A model generated the notes under the pieces. The model did no database searches and was not told the DNA's origin. It was given only the letters and a program-made list of their open reading frames with translations. A stretch of DNA of 64,000 nt. Origin: Pseudomonas putida. GTDB taxonomy: Bacteria; Pseudomonadota; Gammaproteobacteria; Pseudomonadales; Pseudomonadaceae. The stretch covers positions 372,001 through 436,000 of the forward strand of contig NZ_CP011789.1 in assembly GCF_001636055.1 (NCBI RefSeq), read 5' to 3'. This document shows, piece after piece, positions 19,134 to 29,292 of the stretch. Positions within the stretch are counted from its first letter, which is position 1, and every line of letters starts with the position of its first letter. The position numbers and the translations under genes were made by a program.

Positions 19134-19397
19134 ATGGCCCGCGTAACTGTTGAAGACTGCCTGGAACACGTGGATAACCGCTTCGAGCTGGTCATGCTCT
19201 CGACCAAGCGCGCCCGCCAACTGGCCACCGGCGGCAAGGAGCCACGCGTGGCGTGGGAAAACGACAAGCCAACCGTCGTCGCCCTGCGCGAAATTGCCGA
19301 AGGCATCGTGACCAATGAATTTATCGCCGCCGAAGAGATCGTCACCGAGGATCCGGTGTTCGCTGCGTTCGAGGACGAGAACAACGAGGCCGTCTGA
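19134..19397 (+). CDS. rpoZ: RNA polymerase omega subunit
   Basis: 87 residues: [20 protein letters not shown], then [12 protein letters not shown], the omega core, and an acidic C-terminus. It assists RNA polymerase assembly and contributes to the ppGpp site 1. GAGGAAG precedes ATG 19134. It is 59 bp upstream of spoT, the classical pairing. Confidence 0.97.
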   Translation: MARVTVEDCLEHVDNRFELVMLSTKRARQLATGGKEPRVAWENDKPTVVALREIAEGIVTNEFIAAEEIVTEDPVFAAFEDENNEAV

Positions 19398-19456
19398 TTC
19401 ATGCCCGGTCGACGTCGCGCGGCACACGATCCTCTTCCTCTGCAAGAGGTGAAACC

Positions 19457-21565
19457 ATGCCGGGTATAGAAGCCCTCGCCGAGCGGCTGTCGACCTATCT
19501 GGGCCCCGAACAGGTCAATCTTGTTCGCCGGGCCTATTTCTATGCCGAACAGGCACACGACGGGCAACGCCGCCGCAGTGGCGAGCCCTACGTGACCCAT
19601 CCGCTGGCAGTCGCCAGCATTCTCGCCGACATGCACATGGACCATCAGAGCCTGATGGCCGCCATGCTGCACGACGTGATCGAAGATACCGGCATCGCCA
19701 AGGAAGCCCTCAGCCAGCAGTTCGGCGAAACCGTCGCCGAGCTGGTCGACGGGGTCAGCAAGCTGACCCAGATGAATTTCGAGACCAAGGCCGAGGCGCA
19801 AGCCGAGAACTTCCAGAAAATGGCCATGGCCATGGCCCGCGATATCCGCGTGATCCTGGTCAAGCTGGCCGATCGCCTGCACAACATGCGCACCCTGGAA
19901 GTGCTGTCCGGTGAAAAGCGCCGGCGCATCGCCAAGGAAACCCTCGAGATCTACGCCCCCATCGCCAATCGGCTGGGCATGCACACCGTGCGCGTGGAGT
20001 TCGAGGATCTTGGTTTCAAGGCCATGCATCCCATGCGCTCCTCGCTCATTCACCGGGCGGTGAAGAGCGCGCGCGGCAACCGCAAGGAAATCGTCGCCAA
20101 GATCGAGACCTCGCTGGCCAACTGCCTGGCGGCGGACGGCATCGAGGGCGAGGTCAGCGGCCGGCAGAAACACCTCTATGGCATCTACAAGAAGATGCGC
20201 GGCAAGCGCCGCGCCTTCAACGAGATCATGGACGTGTACGCCTTCCGCATCATCGTCGACAAGGTCGACACCTGCTACCGCGTGCTGGGTGCCGTGCACA
20301 ACCTGTACAAGCCGCTGCCGGGGCGCTTCAAGGACTACATCGCGATTCCCAAGGCCAACGGCTACCAGTCGCTGCACACCACGCTGTTCGGCATGCACGG
20401 TGTGCCCATCGAAATCCAGATCCGCACCCGCGAAATGGAAGAGATGGCCAACAACGGCATCGCCGCGCACTGGCTGTACAAGTCGAACGAGGAAGAACAG
20501 CCCAAGGGCAGCCACGCCCGCGCCCGTCAATGGGTCAAGGGCATCCTCGAGCTGCAGCAGCGGGCCGGCAATTCGCTGGAGTTCATCGAGAGTGTGAAGA
20601 TCGACCTGTTCCCGGACGAGGTCTATGTCTTCACGCCCAAAGGCCGGATCATGGAGCTGCCCAAAGGCTCCACTGCCGTCGACTTCGCCTACGCGGTGCA
20701 CACCGACGTCGGCAACAGCTGCATCGCCTGCCGCATCAACCGTCGCCTGGCACCGCTCTCCGAGCCGTTGCAAAGTGGCTCGACGGTCGAGATCGTCAGT
20801 GCACCGGGCGCACGCCCAAACCCGGCCTGGCTCAACTTCGTGGTTACCGGCAAGGCACGCACGCACATTCGCCATGCGCTCAAACAGCAGCGCCGCTCCG
20901 AATCCATCAGCCTCGGCGAACGTCTGCTGAACAAAGTGCTGACAGGCTTCGACAGCAGCCTGGACAAGATCGCCGCCGAGCGCGTCCAGGCCATCCTCAC
21001 CGAATACCGCCTGGAGCTCGTCGAAGACCTGCTCGAAGACATCGGCCTGGGCAACCGCATGGCCTACGTGGTCGCACGCCGCTTGCTGTCGGCCGAAGGC
21101 GAGCAACTACCATCGCCAGAGGGCCCGCTGGCGATCCGCGGCACAGAAGGCCTGGTGCTCAGCTACGCCAAGTGCTGTACGCCGATCCCGGGGGACCCCA
21201 TCGTCGGCCACCTGTCGGCGGGCAAGGGCATGGTCGTGCACCTGGAAGACTGCCGCAACATCAGTGAAATCCGACACAACCCGGAGAAGTGCCTGCAGCT
21301 CTCCTGGGCCAAGGACGTCACCGGCGAGTTCAATGTCGAACTGCGCGTCGAACTGGAACACCAGCGCGGCCTGATCGCCCTGCTGGCCAGCAGCGTCAAC
21401 GCCGCCGACGGCAACATCGAGAAGATCAGCATGGATGAGCGCGACGGTCGCGTCAGCGTGGTCCAACTGGTGGTCAGCGTGCGCGACCGCGTGCACCTGG
21501 CTCGCGTGATCAAGAAGCTGCGCACCCTGACCGGCGTGGTCCGCATCACCCGAACGCGTGCGTAG
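19457..21565 (+). CDS. spoT: Bifunctional (p)ppGpp synthetase/hydrolase
   Basis: 702 residues, usual length. N-terminal HD hydrolase domain (about 40-190, with [11 protein letters not shown] and [11 protein letters not shown]), synthetase domain (about 235-350, with [20 protein letters not shown]), TGS domain (about 385-450, [21 protein letters not shown]), and a C-terminal zinc-finger/ACT region ([20 protein letters not shown]). The HD residues are intact, so both activities are expected. AGAGGTGA precedes the ATG. Confidence 0.97.
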   Translation: MPGIEALAERLSTYLGPEQVNLVRRAYFYAEQAHDGQRRRSGEPYVTHPLAVASILADMHMDHQSLMAAMLHDVIEDTGIAKEALSQQFGETVAELVDGVSKLTQMNFETKAEAQAENFQKMAMAMARDIRVILVKLADRLHNMRTLEVLSGEKRRRIAKETLEIYAPIANRLGMHTVRVEFEDLGFKAMHPMRSSLIHRAVKSARGNRKEIVAKIETSLANCLAADGIEGEVSGRQKHLYGIYKKMRGKRRAFNEIMDVYAFRIIVDKVDTCYRVLGAVHNLYKPLPGRFKDYIAIPKANGYQSLHTTLFGMHGVPIEIQIRTREMEEMANNGIAAHWLYKSNEEEQPKGSHARARQWVKGILELQQRAGNSLEFIESVKIDLFPDEVYVFTPKGRIMELPKGSTAVDFAYAVHTDVGNSCIACRINRRLAPLSEPLQSGSTVEIVSAPGARPNPAWLNFVVTGKARTHIRHALKQQRRSESISLGERLLNKVLTGFDSSLDKIAAERVQAILTEYRLELVEDLLEDIGLGNRMAYVVARRLLSAEGEQLPSPEGPLAIRGTEGLVLSYAKCCTPIPGDPIVGHLSAGKGMVVHLEDCRNISEIRHNPEKCLQLSWAKDVTGEFNVELRVELEHQRGLIALLASSVNAADGNIEKISMDERDGRVSVVQLVVSVRDRVHLARVIKKLRTLTGVVRITRTRA

Positions 21566-21588
21566 TCCGTCAACCGCAAGGAGTCAAC

Positions 21589-21969
21589 ATGACCAAGACC
21601 GTCATCAACAGCGACAAGGCCCCTGCCGCCATCGGCACCTACTCCCAGGCGATCAAGGCTGGCAACACCGTCTACATGTCGGGCCAGATTCCTCTGGATC
21701 CCAAGACCATGGAGCTGGTTGAAGGCTTCGAGGCACAGACCGTGCAGGTCTTCGAAAACCTCAAGGCTGTTGCCGAGGCCGCTGGCGGTTCGTTCAAGGA
21801 TATCGTCAAGCTGAACATCTTCCTCACCGACCTGAGCCACTTCGCCAAGGTCAACGAGGTCATGGGTCGCTACTTCGAGCAGCCCTACCCAGCCCGTGCC
21901 GCGATTGGCGTGGCTGCCCTGCCAAAGGGCTCGCAAGTCGAGATGGACGCCATCCTCGTCATCGAGTGA
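21589..21969 (+). CDS. ridA: 2-iminobutanoate/2-iminopropanoate deaminase
   Basis: 126-residue RidA/YjgF protein that hydrolyses reactive imines from PLP enzymes. It has the start [30 protein letters not shown], and the C-terminal [20 protein letters not shown] with the catalytic Arg region. 23 bp after spoT, the conserved spoT-ridA order. AAGGAG precedes the start. Confidence 0.95.
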   Translation: MTKTVINSDKAPAAIGTYSQAIKAGNTVYMSGQIPLDPKTMELVEGFEAQTVQVFENLKAVAEAAGGSFKDIVKLNIFLTDLSHFAKVNEVMGRYFEQPYPARAAIGVAALPKGSQVEMDAILVIE

Positions 21970-22024
21970 TGCCCCAGGCGGCGGGCGCCCGGCCTGCCGC
22001 CTTTCCTTCCTGAAGGTTCCCACC

Positions 22025-22756
22025 ATGCGTCATGCCCTGCCTCTCGCGCTGGCAGCCCTGCTTCTGGGCGGCTGCGCCAGCCACAAACCTGAAGATTTCA
22101 ACGGTACCTGGATCAACCAGGATGCCATCGACGCCGCCGTCAAGGGCGACAGCTTGCGCAAGGCGCTGTCCAGCCATGGTCCGGTGTTCGAATGGAAGAT
22201 TGACGTCGCCAGCCAGCAAGCCCGTTACAGCAATGGCTTCGAAGCCGCTGAGGGCAGCCTCGTCGCGGCGGACAAGCAATGGCAAGCCAATTTCGAAGGC
22301 GGCCAGAGCGAGCAATTGAGCCTCGATGGCGACGAGTTGCAAACGACCGACGCCTCCGGCGCCAAGCAGACCTTCGTGCGCAGCAAGCCCCCGACACCCG
22401 CCGACGCACCGCTGGGTGGCAGCTTCGAGAAGGCGCTGTACAAGGCGTACCTGGGTGGCGAATGGAAAATCGTCGAAGGCCCAGGCCAGGGCGCCAAGGT
22501 CCGCTTCGCCGACGACGGCGGCGTGACCGGCTTGCCCGATCTGGACCGTTACGCCCTTTGCCTGGCCGGCGATTGCGCGACCATGGGCGGCGACAACGAC
22601 AGCCTCTGGCTGGAGCGCGACCAACGCGGCGCCCCCTGGGTGTTCAAGCGTGATGACGACAAGCTGGAGATCTTCCGTGCAGTCAACCGTGCGCAGCCCG
22701 ACGAAATGCCAGAACTCGCGGCTGGCGCGCGGCAGTGGGTGCTTGAGCGCGACTGA
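22025..22756 (+). CDS. Putative outer-membrane lipoprotein
   Basis: 243 residues from ATG 22025. Signal peptide with lipobox LLLGGCAS (acylated Cys at residue 17). The mature part is soluble, repeated acidic/polar, with paired motifs GTWINQ and GGEWKIVEG that suggest two related beta-rich halves. No known enzymatic motif. It follows ridA at 55 bp and may be cotranscribed. Function unknown. Confidence 0.75.
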   Translation: MRHALPLALAALLLGGCASHKPEDFNGTWINQDAIDAAVKGDSLRKALSSHGPVFEWKIDVASQQARYSNGFEAAEGSLVAADKQWQANFEGGQSEQLSLDGDELQTTDASGAKQTFVRSKPPTPADAPLGGSFEKALYKAYLGGEWKIVEGPGQGAKVRFADDGGVTGLPDLDRYALCLAGDCATMGGDNDSLWLERDQRGAPWVFKRDDDKLEIFRAVNRAQPDEMPELAAGARQWVLERD

Positions 22757-22808
22757 TCCACTACTTGCAGGAGCAATTGTCTCGTCCAAAATTTAAAGAC
22801 CAGCCCAA

Positions 22809-22907
22809 TCCCTGTGGGAGCGGGCTTGTCCCGCGATCACCGGCGAAGCCGGTGCCATGCAGCGCGGTATCCGATTCGCGGGCAAGCCCGCTCCTACGGG
22901 TACCCGG
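22809..22907. repeat. REP pair with central hairpin
   Basis: TGTGGGAGCGGGCTTGTCCC, then CACCGGCGAAGCCGGTG (perfect hairpin), then TTCGCGGGCAAGCCCGCTCC in opposite orientation. Same three-part architecture as at 7136-7262. Between convergent genes. Confidence 0.8.
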
Positions 22908-22939
22908 CCAGCCTCGACACCGGTAGTCGAGGCTTGGCT

Positions 22940-23791
22940 TCAGCCTTTCAGGATCGCCGCGTACCCTTCCTTGTAGCTCGCATACTGCGGCACCCAGCCC
23001 AGCGCCCGTGCCCGCGCGTTGCTGCAGCGCTTGCTGCCGGTGCGGCGCACGCGCTGCTCGTCAGACCACTCGGTAACGCCCATGTACTGGCGCAGCCAGG
23101 CCACCACCTCGGCCAGCGGGGCCGGATCGTCGTCGACACCGATGTAGCAGTCCTGCAGCGCCACCCCGTCCGCGTCTGCCTGCAGCAGGAACGCCAGCAA
23201 ACCGGCCGCGTCCTCGGCATGAATGCGATTGCCGTACAGCGGCGGCTCCTCGGCCACCCGATATCCCTGGCGCACCTGGCTAAGCAGCCACTCGCGGCCG
23301 GGGCCATATATCCCCGTCAGGCGCACCAGGCTGGTGGGAATCCCACTCTCGAGCGCCAAGCGCTCGGCCTCCAGCATGATCCGTCCCGAATACCCCTCGG
23401 GCTCGGTGGCCGCACCCTCCTCGACCCACTCGCCGCCCTGCTGCGCATAGACGCTGCTGCTGGACACGAACAGCAAGCGGCGCGGGTGCTGCCCTTTGTC
23501 CGCCAACCAGCTCAGCACGTGGCGCAAACCCTCCACATAGGCGGCCCGATAACCGGCTTCATCGTGCTGGCTGGCCGCCACGCAATACACCAGATAATCC
23601 GGGGAACGCTCGGGCCAACCTGCAGGAATGCTGGGGTCGGACAGATCGGCCGCCACCGGCAGAACGCCTGCAGGCAGTTGCCCCACCGTGCGACGCAGCC
23701 CATGTACCTGCCAGCCGCGGGCGAGCAGTTGCCGGGCCAGGCGGCTGCCTACATCGCCACAACCTACGATCATCGCGGACAGATCCGACAT
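22940..23791 (-). CDS. NAD(P)-binding SDR/epimerase-like protein
   Basis: 283 residues from ATG 23791 (GGAG 7 nt upstream; a GTG lies one codon before). N-terminal Rossmann fold AMIVGCGDVGSRLARQLL and a later RLLFVSSSSVYAQQGG, as in extended SDRs of the YeeZ type. The substrate is unknown. Divergent from exbB. Confidence 0.82.
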   Translation of the reverse strand: MSDLSAMIVGCGDVGSRLARQLLARGWQVHGLRRTVGQLPAGVLPVAADLSDPSIPAGWPERSPDYLVYCVAASQHDEAGYRAAYVEGLRHVLSWLADKGQHPRRLLFVSSSSVYAQQGGEWVEEGAATEPEGYSGRIMLEAERLALESGIPTSLVRLTGIYGPGREWLLSQVRQGYRVAEEPPLYGNRIHAEDAAGLLAFLLQADADGVALQDCYIGVDDDPAPLAEVVAWLRQYMGVTEWSDEQRVRRTGSKRCSNARARALGWVPQYASYKEGYAAILKG

Positions 23792-23886
23792 CACTTCACT
23801 CCAGAACGAAAGGCCCAGGCTAGCCGTATTAGACGATCAGCGGCTATCCAAAGCGTAAAAAAAGTTACTCTATTACTTTTGTTAAC

Positions 23887-23905
23887 AAGAATTACTTGCA
23901 ATAAT
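23887..23905. promoter_or_regulatory. Possible Fur box upstream of exbB
   Basis: AAGAATTACTTGCAATAAT, 79 bp before the exbB start, in an AT-rich stretch. It resembles the repeated NATWAT hexamers of Fur boxes imperfectly. Iron control of exbBD-tonB is usual in pseudomonads. Confidence 0.4.
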
Positions 23906-23983
23906 GGCGCCCTGATCAGTTCTCGGCCCGCCTCGAGGCCATGGAGAACACCACCTCATTTTTCTTCATCAGGTCCGGCCAGC

Positions 23984-24946
23984 ATGACTCGTACTCAACC
24001 TTCCGCTTCGCCAACCACATCGCGCGCCTGGCGCGCCATCGCCGCGCTGCTGTTCAGCCTGGTGCTGGCCCCGGCCGCCATGGCTGAAGAGCCTGCCGCC
24101 AACGGCGCCACCCCTCCTGCTGCAGTCGCTCCGGCTGACCCGGCCGCCACTGGCCAAGCCCCCGCGAACGCCGCTGAGCCCGCCGAGGCCCAGGCACCAG
24201 CAAACGAGAACGTCGAAGCACTGGTCGAAGACACCTCGCTGGGCATGGCCCACGACCTGTCCCCATGGGGCATGTACAAGAACGCCGATATCGTCGTGAA
24301 GGCGGTAATGATCGGCCTGGCCATCGCCTCCATCATCACCTGGACCATCTGGATCGCCAAGGGCTTCGAGCTGATGGGCGCCAAGCGCCGCCTGCGCGGT
24401 GAAATCGCCCTGCTGAAGAAATCTGCCAGCCTGAAAGAAGCCAGCAGCGTCGCCGACAAGGAGGGCACCCTGGCCCATACCCTGATCCACGACGCCCTCG
24501 AGGAAATGCGCCTGTCGGCCAACACCCGCGAGAAGGAAGGCATCAAGGAACGCGTCAGCTTCCGCCTGGAGCGCCTGGTCGCCGCCAGCGGTCGCAACAT
24601 GAGCAGCGGCACCGGCGTGCTGGCCACCATCGGCTCCACCGCGCCATTCGTCGGCCTGTTCGGCACCGTGTGGGGCATCATGAACAGCTTCATCGGCATC
24701 GCCAAGACCCAGACCACCAACCTCGCCGTCGTTGCCCCAGGCATCGCCGAAGCCCTGCTGGCCACCGCCCTGGGCCTGGTCGCCGCGATTCCGGCCGTGG
24801 TCATCTATAACGTCTTCGCCCGTTCCATCGCCGGCTACAAGGCGCAGGTCTCCGACGCCTCGGCGCAGGTCCTGCTGCTGGTCAGCCGTGACCTGGACCA
24901 TCAGGCTGGCGAGCGCGCCGCCCCGCACATGGTGAAAGTGGGGTAA
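23984..24946 (+). CDS. exbB: TonB-system energizing protein ExbB
   Basis: 320 residues from ATG 23984. Inner membrane proton-channel subunit. The N-terminus is longer than in E. coli: a signal-like hydrophobic stretch (IAALLFSLVLAPAAMA) then an Ala/Pro-rich linker (about residues 35-75). Three helices follow, with the MotA/TolQ/ExbB domain including IGSTAPFVGLFGTVWGIMNS and GIAEALLATALGLVAAIPAV. First gene of exbB-exbD-tonB. Confidence 0.95.
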   Translation: MTRTQPSASPTTSRAWRAIAALLFSLVLAPAAMAEEPAANGATPPAAVAPADPAATGQAPANAAEPAEAQAPANENVEALVEDTSLGMAHDLSPWGMYKNADIVVKAVMIGLAIASIITWTIWIAKGFELMGAKRRLRGEIALLKKSASLKEASSVADKEGTLAHTLIHDALEEMRLSANTREKEGIKERVSFRLERLVAASGRNMSSGTGVLATIGSTAPFVGLFGTVWGIMNSFIGIAKTQTTNLAVVAPGIAEALLATALGLVAAIPAVVIYNVFARSIAGYKAQVSDASAQVLLLVSRDLDHQAGERAAPHMVKVG

Positions 24947-24949
24947 GCC

Positions 24950-25378
24950 ATGGGCCTGCATCTCAACGAAGGTGGCGACGACCTCGCCGAAAACCACGAA
25001 ATCAACGTCACGCCGTTCATCGACGTGATGCTGGTACTGCTGATCATCTTCATGGTTGCCGCACCACTGGCGACGGTCGACATCAAGGTCGACCTGCCAG
25101 CCTCGACCGCAAAACCTGCACCGAGGCCCGAGAAACCGGTGTTCGTCAGCGTCAAGGCCGACAAGAAGGTGTACGTCGGCGATGACGCGGTGGCCCTGCC
25201 CGAACAGCTTGGCGCGATGCTCGACGCCAAGACCAAGGGCGACAAGGAAACCACCATCTTCTTCCAGGCCGACAAGGGTGTTGACTACGGCGACCTGATG
25301 GAAGTGATGAACACCATGCGCGCGGCCGGCTACCTCAAGGTCGGTCTGGTCGGACTCGAGACGGCAGCCAAGAAATGA
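24950..25378 (+). CDS. exbD: TonB-system protein ExbD
   Basis: 142 residues with one N-terminal membrane helix. The channel Asp is in NVTPFIDVMLVLLIIFMVAA. The C-terminus is periplasmic. It starts 3 nt after exbB and its stop overlaps the tonB ATG by 4 nt, so translation is coupled. Confidence 0.96.
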   Translation: MGLHLNEGGDDLAENHEINVTPFIDVMLVLLIIFMVAAPLATVDIKVDLPASTAKPAPRPEKPVFVSVKADKKVYVGDDAVALPEQLGAMLDAKTKGDKETTIFFQADKGVDYGDLMEVMNTMRAAGYLKVGLVGLETAAKK

Positions 25379-26109
25379 CGAACAAGCGCTCCAACCTGGT
25401 GCGCTACGGTGCCAGCCTGGCAGCCGTGCTCGGTGTGCACGTGATCGCCGTAGTGCTGACGCTCAACTGGTCGGTGCCCCAGGCCATCGAGCTGCCGCCG
25501 GCAGCGATGATGGTCGAGCTGGCACCGGTCCCCGAGCCTGCGCCACCGCCGCCACCGAAAGCTGCTCCACAGCCGCCTGCGCCGGTCGAAGAGCCACCGC
25601 TGCCCAAGCTGGTGGAGGCTCCGAAACCGAAGATCGCGATCCCGAAGCCGCCCAAGCCGAAGGCCAAGCCCCAGCCGCCCAAGCCCGAGAAAAAGCCTGA
25701 GCCGCCGAAGGACGAACCACCGGCCAAGGAACAAGTGGCCGATACCGCGCCAAGCAACGCTCCGCCGCAGAAGTCGGCAGCGCCGCAGCCGAGTATCGCC
25801 TCCAACAGCAACGCCCTGCCGACATGGCAAAGCGACCTGCTGCGTCACCTGGCGAAGTACAAGAAGTACCCGGAAGACGCACGTCGCCGTGGCCTGCAAG
25901 GGATCAACCGGCTGCGCTTCGTGGTCGATGCCGAGGGCAAGGTGCTGTCGTATTCACTGGCAGGAGGCTCAGGCAGTGCTGCACTGGACCGCGCGACGAT
26001 GGACATGATCCGCCGCGCCGGCACGGTACCCAAACCGCCTGCGGAGTTGTTGAACAATGGCACGATCGAGGTAGTGGCGCCCTTCGTCTACTCGTTGGAC
26101 AAGCGCTGA
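25375..26109 (+). CDS. tonB: TonB energy-transducing protein
   Basis: 244 residues: N-terminal anchor (about 10-32), a proline-rich spacer (about 38-125, dominated by PKPP and EPP repeats) crossing the periplasm, and the C-terminal TonB domain (about 145-244) with YPEDARRRGLQG and LRFVVDAEGKV. It couples the proton gradient to outer-membrane siderophore receptors. Confidence 0.94.
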   Translation: MTNKRSNLVRYGASLAAVLGVHVIAVVLTLNWSVPQAIELPPAAMMVELAPVPEPAPPPPPKAAPQPPAPVEEPPLPKLVEAPKPKIAIPKPPKPKAKPQPPKPEKKPEPPKDEPPAKEQVADTAPSNAPPQKSAAPQPSIASNSNALPTWQSDLLRHLAKYKKYPEDARRRGLQGINRLRFVVDAEGKVLSYSLAGGSGSAALDRATMDMIRRAGTVPKPPAELLNNGTIEVVAPFVYSLDKR

Positions 26110-26141
26110 TACATTGCATCTGTCACAAAACCGCAAGTCTG

Positions 26142-26156
26142 ATAACGTGCGTCTAT
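26142..26156 (+). promoter_or_regulatory. Possible OxyR half-site before oxyR
   Basis: ATAA-7 nt-CTAT at 26142-26156, close to the ATAG-N7-CTAT unit of OxyR sites. The second unit is not convincing. TATGCT near 26170 may be a -10. Confidence 0.3.
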
Positions 26157-26202
26157 CGATTGCACCCGCTATGCTGGGGCCGCAACTTCATGGACGCACG
26201 TT

Positions 26203-27129
26203 ATGACCCTCACTGAACTCCGCTACATCGTCACACTCGCTCAGGAGCAGCACTTCGGCCATGCCGCCGAGCGTTGCCACGTCAGCCAGCCGACCCTGTC
26301 GGTCGGGGTGAAGAAGCTTGAGGACGAGCTGGGCGTGCTGATCTTCGAACGCAGCAAGAGCGCCGTACGCCTGACACCGGTCGGCGAAAGCATCGTCGCC
26401 CAGGCGCAGAAGGTGCTCGAGCAGGCCCAAGGCATCCGCGAACTGGCCCAGGCCGGCAAGAACCAGCTCACTGCTCCACTGAAAGTCGGCGCCATCTATA
26501 CCGTCGGCCCCTACCTGTTTCCGCACCTGATTCCACAGCTGCACCGGGTTGCCCCGCAGATGCCGCTGTACATCGAAGAGAACTTCACCCACGTGCTGCG
26601 CGAGAAACTGCGCAACGGCGAACTGGACGCGGTCATCATCGCGCTGCCGTTCAACGAGGCCGACGTGCTGACGCTACCGCTGTACGATGAGCCATTCTGC
26701 GCGCTGATGCCGGCCGACCACCCCTGGACCGCCAAGAAGACCATCGACACCGCCCTGCTCAACGACAAGAGCCTGCTGCTGCTCGGCGAAGGTCACTGCT
26801 TCCGCGACCAGGTACTCGAAGCCTGCCCGACCCTGAACAAGGGTAACGATGCCTCGAAGCACACCACGGTCGAATCCAGCTCGCTGGAGACCATCCGTCA
26901 TATGGTCGCCTCGGGCCTGGGTGTTTCGATCCTGCCGTTGTCGGCGGTGCACAGTCATCACTACGCCCCTGGCGTCATCGAAGTGCGTCCACTGACAGCG
27001 CCTGCGCCGTTCCGAACCGTTGCCATCGCCTGGCGCGCCAGCTTCCCGCGGCCAAAGGCAATCGAGATCCTCGCCGATTCGATCCGCCTCTGTTCGGTCG
27101 CCAAGGCGCCTGCGCCACAGCCGGCCTGA
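26203..27129 (+). CDS. oxyR: Hydrogen peroxide-sensing regulator OxyR
   Basis: LysR-type regulator, 308 residues. HTH near residues 5-60 (MTLTELRYIVTLAQEQHFGH). Both redox cysteines are present at 199 and 208 (GEGHCFRDQVLEACP), the defining OxyR pair that forms a disulfide on peroxide exposure. It is 4 bp upstream of recG, the oxyR-recG pairing known in pseudomonads. Confidence 0.96.
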   Translation: MTLTELRYIVTLAQEQHFGHAAERCHVSQPTLSVGVKKLEDELGVLIFERSKSAVRLTPVGESIVAQAQKVLEQAQGIRELAQAGKNQLTAPLKVGAIYTVGPYLFPHLIPQLHRVAPQMPLYIEENFTHVLREKLRNGELDAVIIALPFNEADVLTLPLYDEPFCALMPADHPWTAKKTIDTALLNDKSLLLLGEGHCFRDQVLEACPTLNKGNDASKHTTVESSSLETIRHMVASGLGVSILPLSAVHSHHYAPGVIEVRPLTAPAPFRTVAIAWRASFPRPKAIEILADSIRLCSVAKAPAPQPA

Positions 27130-27133
27130 TGCC

Positions 27134-29212
27134 ATGACGGAGTTGTCGAAGGTCCCGGTCACCGAGCTCAAGGGCGTCGGCGAGGCGATGGCGGAAAAAC
27201 TCGCCAAGGTCGGCCTGGAAAGCCTGCAGGACTTGCTGTTCCACCTGCCACTGCGCTATCAGGACCGCACCCGCGTCGTACCGATCGGCGCCCTGCGTCC
27301 GGGTCAGGACGCCGTGATCGAGGGCGTGGTCAGCGGTGCTGACGTGACCATGGGCAAACGCCGCAGCCTGGTGGTACGCCTGGGTGACGGCACGGGCGTA
27401 TTGAGCCTGCGCTTCTATCACTTCAGCAATGCGCAGAAAGAAGGCCTCAAGCGTGGCACCCACCTGCGCTGCTACGGTGAGGCACGCCCCGGAGCCTCTG
27501 GCCTTGAGATCTATCATCCGGAATACCGCGCGCTCAACGGCGACGAACCGCCACCGCCCGTCGAGCAGACCCTGACCCCGATCTACCCGACCACCGAAGG
27601 CCTCACCCAGCAGCGTCTGCGCCTGCTCTGCCAGCTCAGCCTGAGCAAGCTCGGCCCGCGCAGCCTGCCCGACTGGCTGCCGGATGAGCTGGCCCGCGAC
27701 TATCACCTGGCGCCACTGGACGACGCTATCCGCTACCTGCACAACCCACCCGCCGACGCCGACCTCGACGAACTTGCCGAAGGCCAGCACTGGGCCCAGC
27801 ACCGCCTCGCATTCGAGGAACTGCTCACGCACCAGCTCTCCCAGCAGCGTCTGCGTGAGAGCCTGCGTGCCCTGCGTGCCCCGGTGCTGCCCAAGGCCAG
27901 CCGCCTGCCCGGGCAGTACCTGGCCAACCTCGGATTCACTCCCACCGGTGCCCAGCAGCGGGTAGGCAACGAGATCGCCTATGACCTCAGCCAGCCAGAG
28001 CCGATGATGCGACTGGTACAAGGTGACGTGGGTGCCGGCAAGACCGTGGTTGCCGCGCTGGCAGCGCTGCAGGCGCTGGAGGCCGGTTACCAGGTCGCGC
28101 TGATGGCGCCCACCGAGATCCTCGCCGAACAGCACTACATCACCTTCAAGCGCTGGCTCGAACCCTTGGGGATAGAAGTCGCCTGGCTGGCTGGCAAGCT
28201 CAAAGGCAAGGCTCGCGCCAGTGCGCTGGAGCAAATCGCCGGCGGCGCCCCCATGGTGGTCGGCACCCATGCGCTGTTCCAGGAAGAAGTGAAGTTTCGC
28301 CACCTGGCCCTGGCGATCATCGACGAGCAGCACCGTTTCGGCGTGCAGCAACGGCTGGCCCTGCGCAAGAAGGGCGTGAACGGCACGCTGTGTCCGCACC
28401 AGTTGATCATGACCGCCACCCCCATCCCGCGTACGCTCGCCATGAGCGCCTACGCCGACCTCGACACCTCCATTCTTGATGAGCTGCCGCCCGGCCGAAC
28501 GCCAGTCAATACCGTGCTGGTGGCCGACAGTCGCCGCTTCGAGGTGGTCGAGCGGGTCCGCGCTGCCTGCGCCGAAGGGCGCCAGGCCTACTGGGTGTGC
28601 ACCCTGATCGAGGAATCCGAGGAGCTGACCTGCCAGGCCGCCGAAAGTACGTTCGAAGAGCTGGGCAGCGCGCTCGGCGAGCTGCGTGTGGGCCTGATCC
28701 ACGGGCGCATGAAGCCTGCGGAAAAAGCCGCGGTGATGGCCGAGTTCAAGGCCGGCCATCTGCAATTGCTGGTGGCCACCACGGTGATCGAGGTGGGGGT
28801 GGACGTGCCCAACGCCAGCCTGATGATCATCGAAAACCCTGAACGCCTGGGCCTGGCCCAGCTTCACCAGCTGCGTGGCCGGGTCGGTCGGGGTAGCGCC
28901 GTCAGCCATTGCGTGCTGCTCTATCACCCGCCACTGTCACAGATCGGCCGCGAACGCTTAGGGATCATGCGCGAGACCAACGATGGCTTCGTCATCGCCG
29001 AGAAGGATCTTGAGCTGCGCGGCCCCGGCGAAATGCTCGGCACCCGCCAGACCGGCCTGCTGCAATTCAAGGTCGCCGACCTGATGCGTGACGCCGACCT
29101 GCTGCCCGCAGTACGCGACGCCGCACAGGCATTGCTGGCACGCTGGCCCGATCATGTCAGCCCGCTACTGGATCGGTGGCTGCGTCACGGCCAACAATAC
29201 GGCCAAGTGTGA
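27134..29212 (+). CDS. recG: ATP-dependent DNA helicase RecG
   Basis: 692 residues. N-terminal wedge/OB domain (about 60-160), Walker A GDVGAGKTVVA (near residue 297), DEQH motif in IIDEQHRFGVQQR, TATPIPRTLA, and C-terminal QLRGRVGRG. Unwinds stalled replication forks and branched DNA. It starts 4 nt after the oxyR stop, with probable coupling. Confidence 0.97.
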   Translation: MTELSKVPVTELKGVGEAMAEKLAKVGLESLQDLLFHLPLRYQDRTRVVPIGALRPGQDAVIEGVVSGADVTMGKRRSLVVRLGDGTGVLSLRFYHFSNAQKEGLKRGTHLRCYGEARPGASGLEIYHPEYRALNGDEPPPPVEQTLTPIYPTTEGLTQQRLRLLCQLSLSKLGPRSLPDWLPDELARDYHLAPLDDAIRYLHNPPADADLDELAEGQHWAQHRLAFEELLTHQLSQQRLRESLRALRAPVLPKASRLPGQYLANLGFTPTGAQQRVGNEIAYDLSQPEPMMRLVQGDVGAGKTVVAALAALQALEAGYQVALMAPTEILAEQHYITFKRWLEPLGIEVAWLAGKLKGKARASALEQIAGGAPMVVGTHALFQEEVKFRHLALAIIDEQHRFGVQQRLALRKKGVNGTLCPHQLIMTATPIPRTLAMSAYADLDTSILDELPPGRTPVNTVLVADSRRFEVVERVRAACAEGRQAYWVCTLIEESEELTCQAAESTFEELGSALGELRVGLIHGRMKPAEKAAVMAEFKAGHLQLLVATTVIEVGVDVPNASLMIIENPERLGLAQLHQLRGRVGRGSAVSHCVLLYHPPLSQIGRERLGIMRETNDGFVIAEKDLELRGPGEMLGTRQTGLLQFKVADLMRDADLLPAVRDAAQALLARWPDHVSPLLDRWLRHGQQYGQV

Positions 29213-29292
29213 CACCGGTCCCATTCGTGCCCCAGCTCGGGGCTCAGGATGGTTATACTTCGCGTTTAAAAAGACACCTTTGGAAACAGCCC

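Noticed and set aside
19106..21106. 666-codon antisense frame over rpoZ-spoT
   Set aside because: Shadow of spoT; no conserved motif or start signal.
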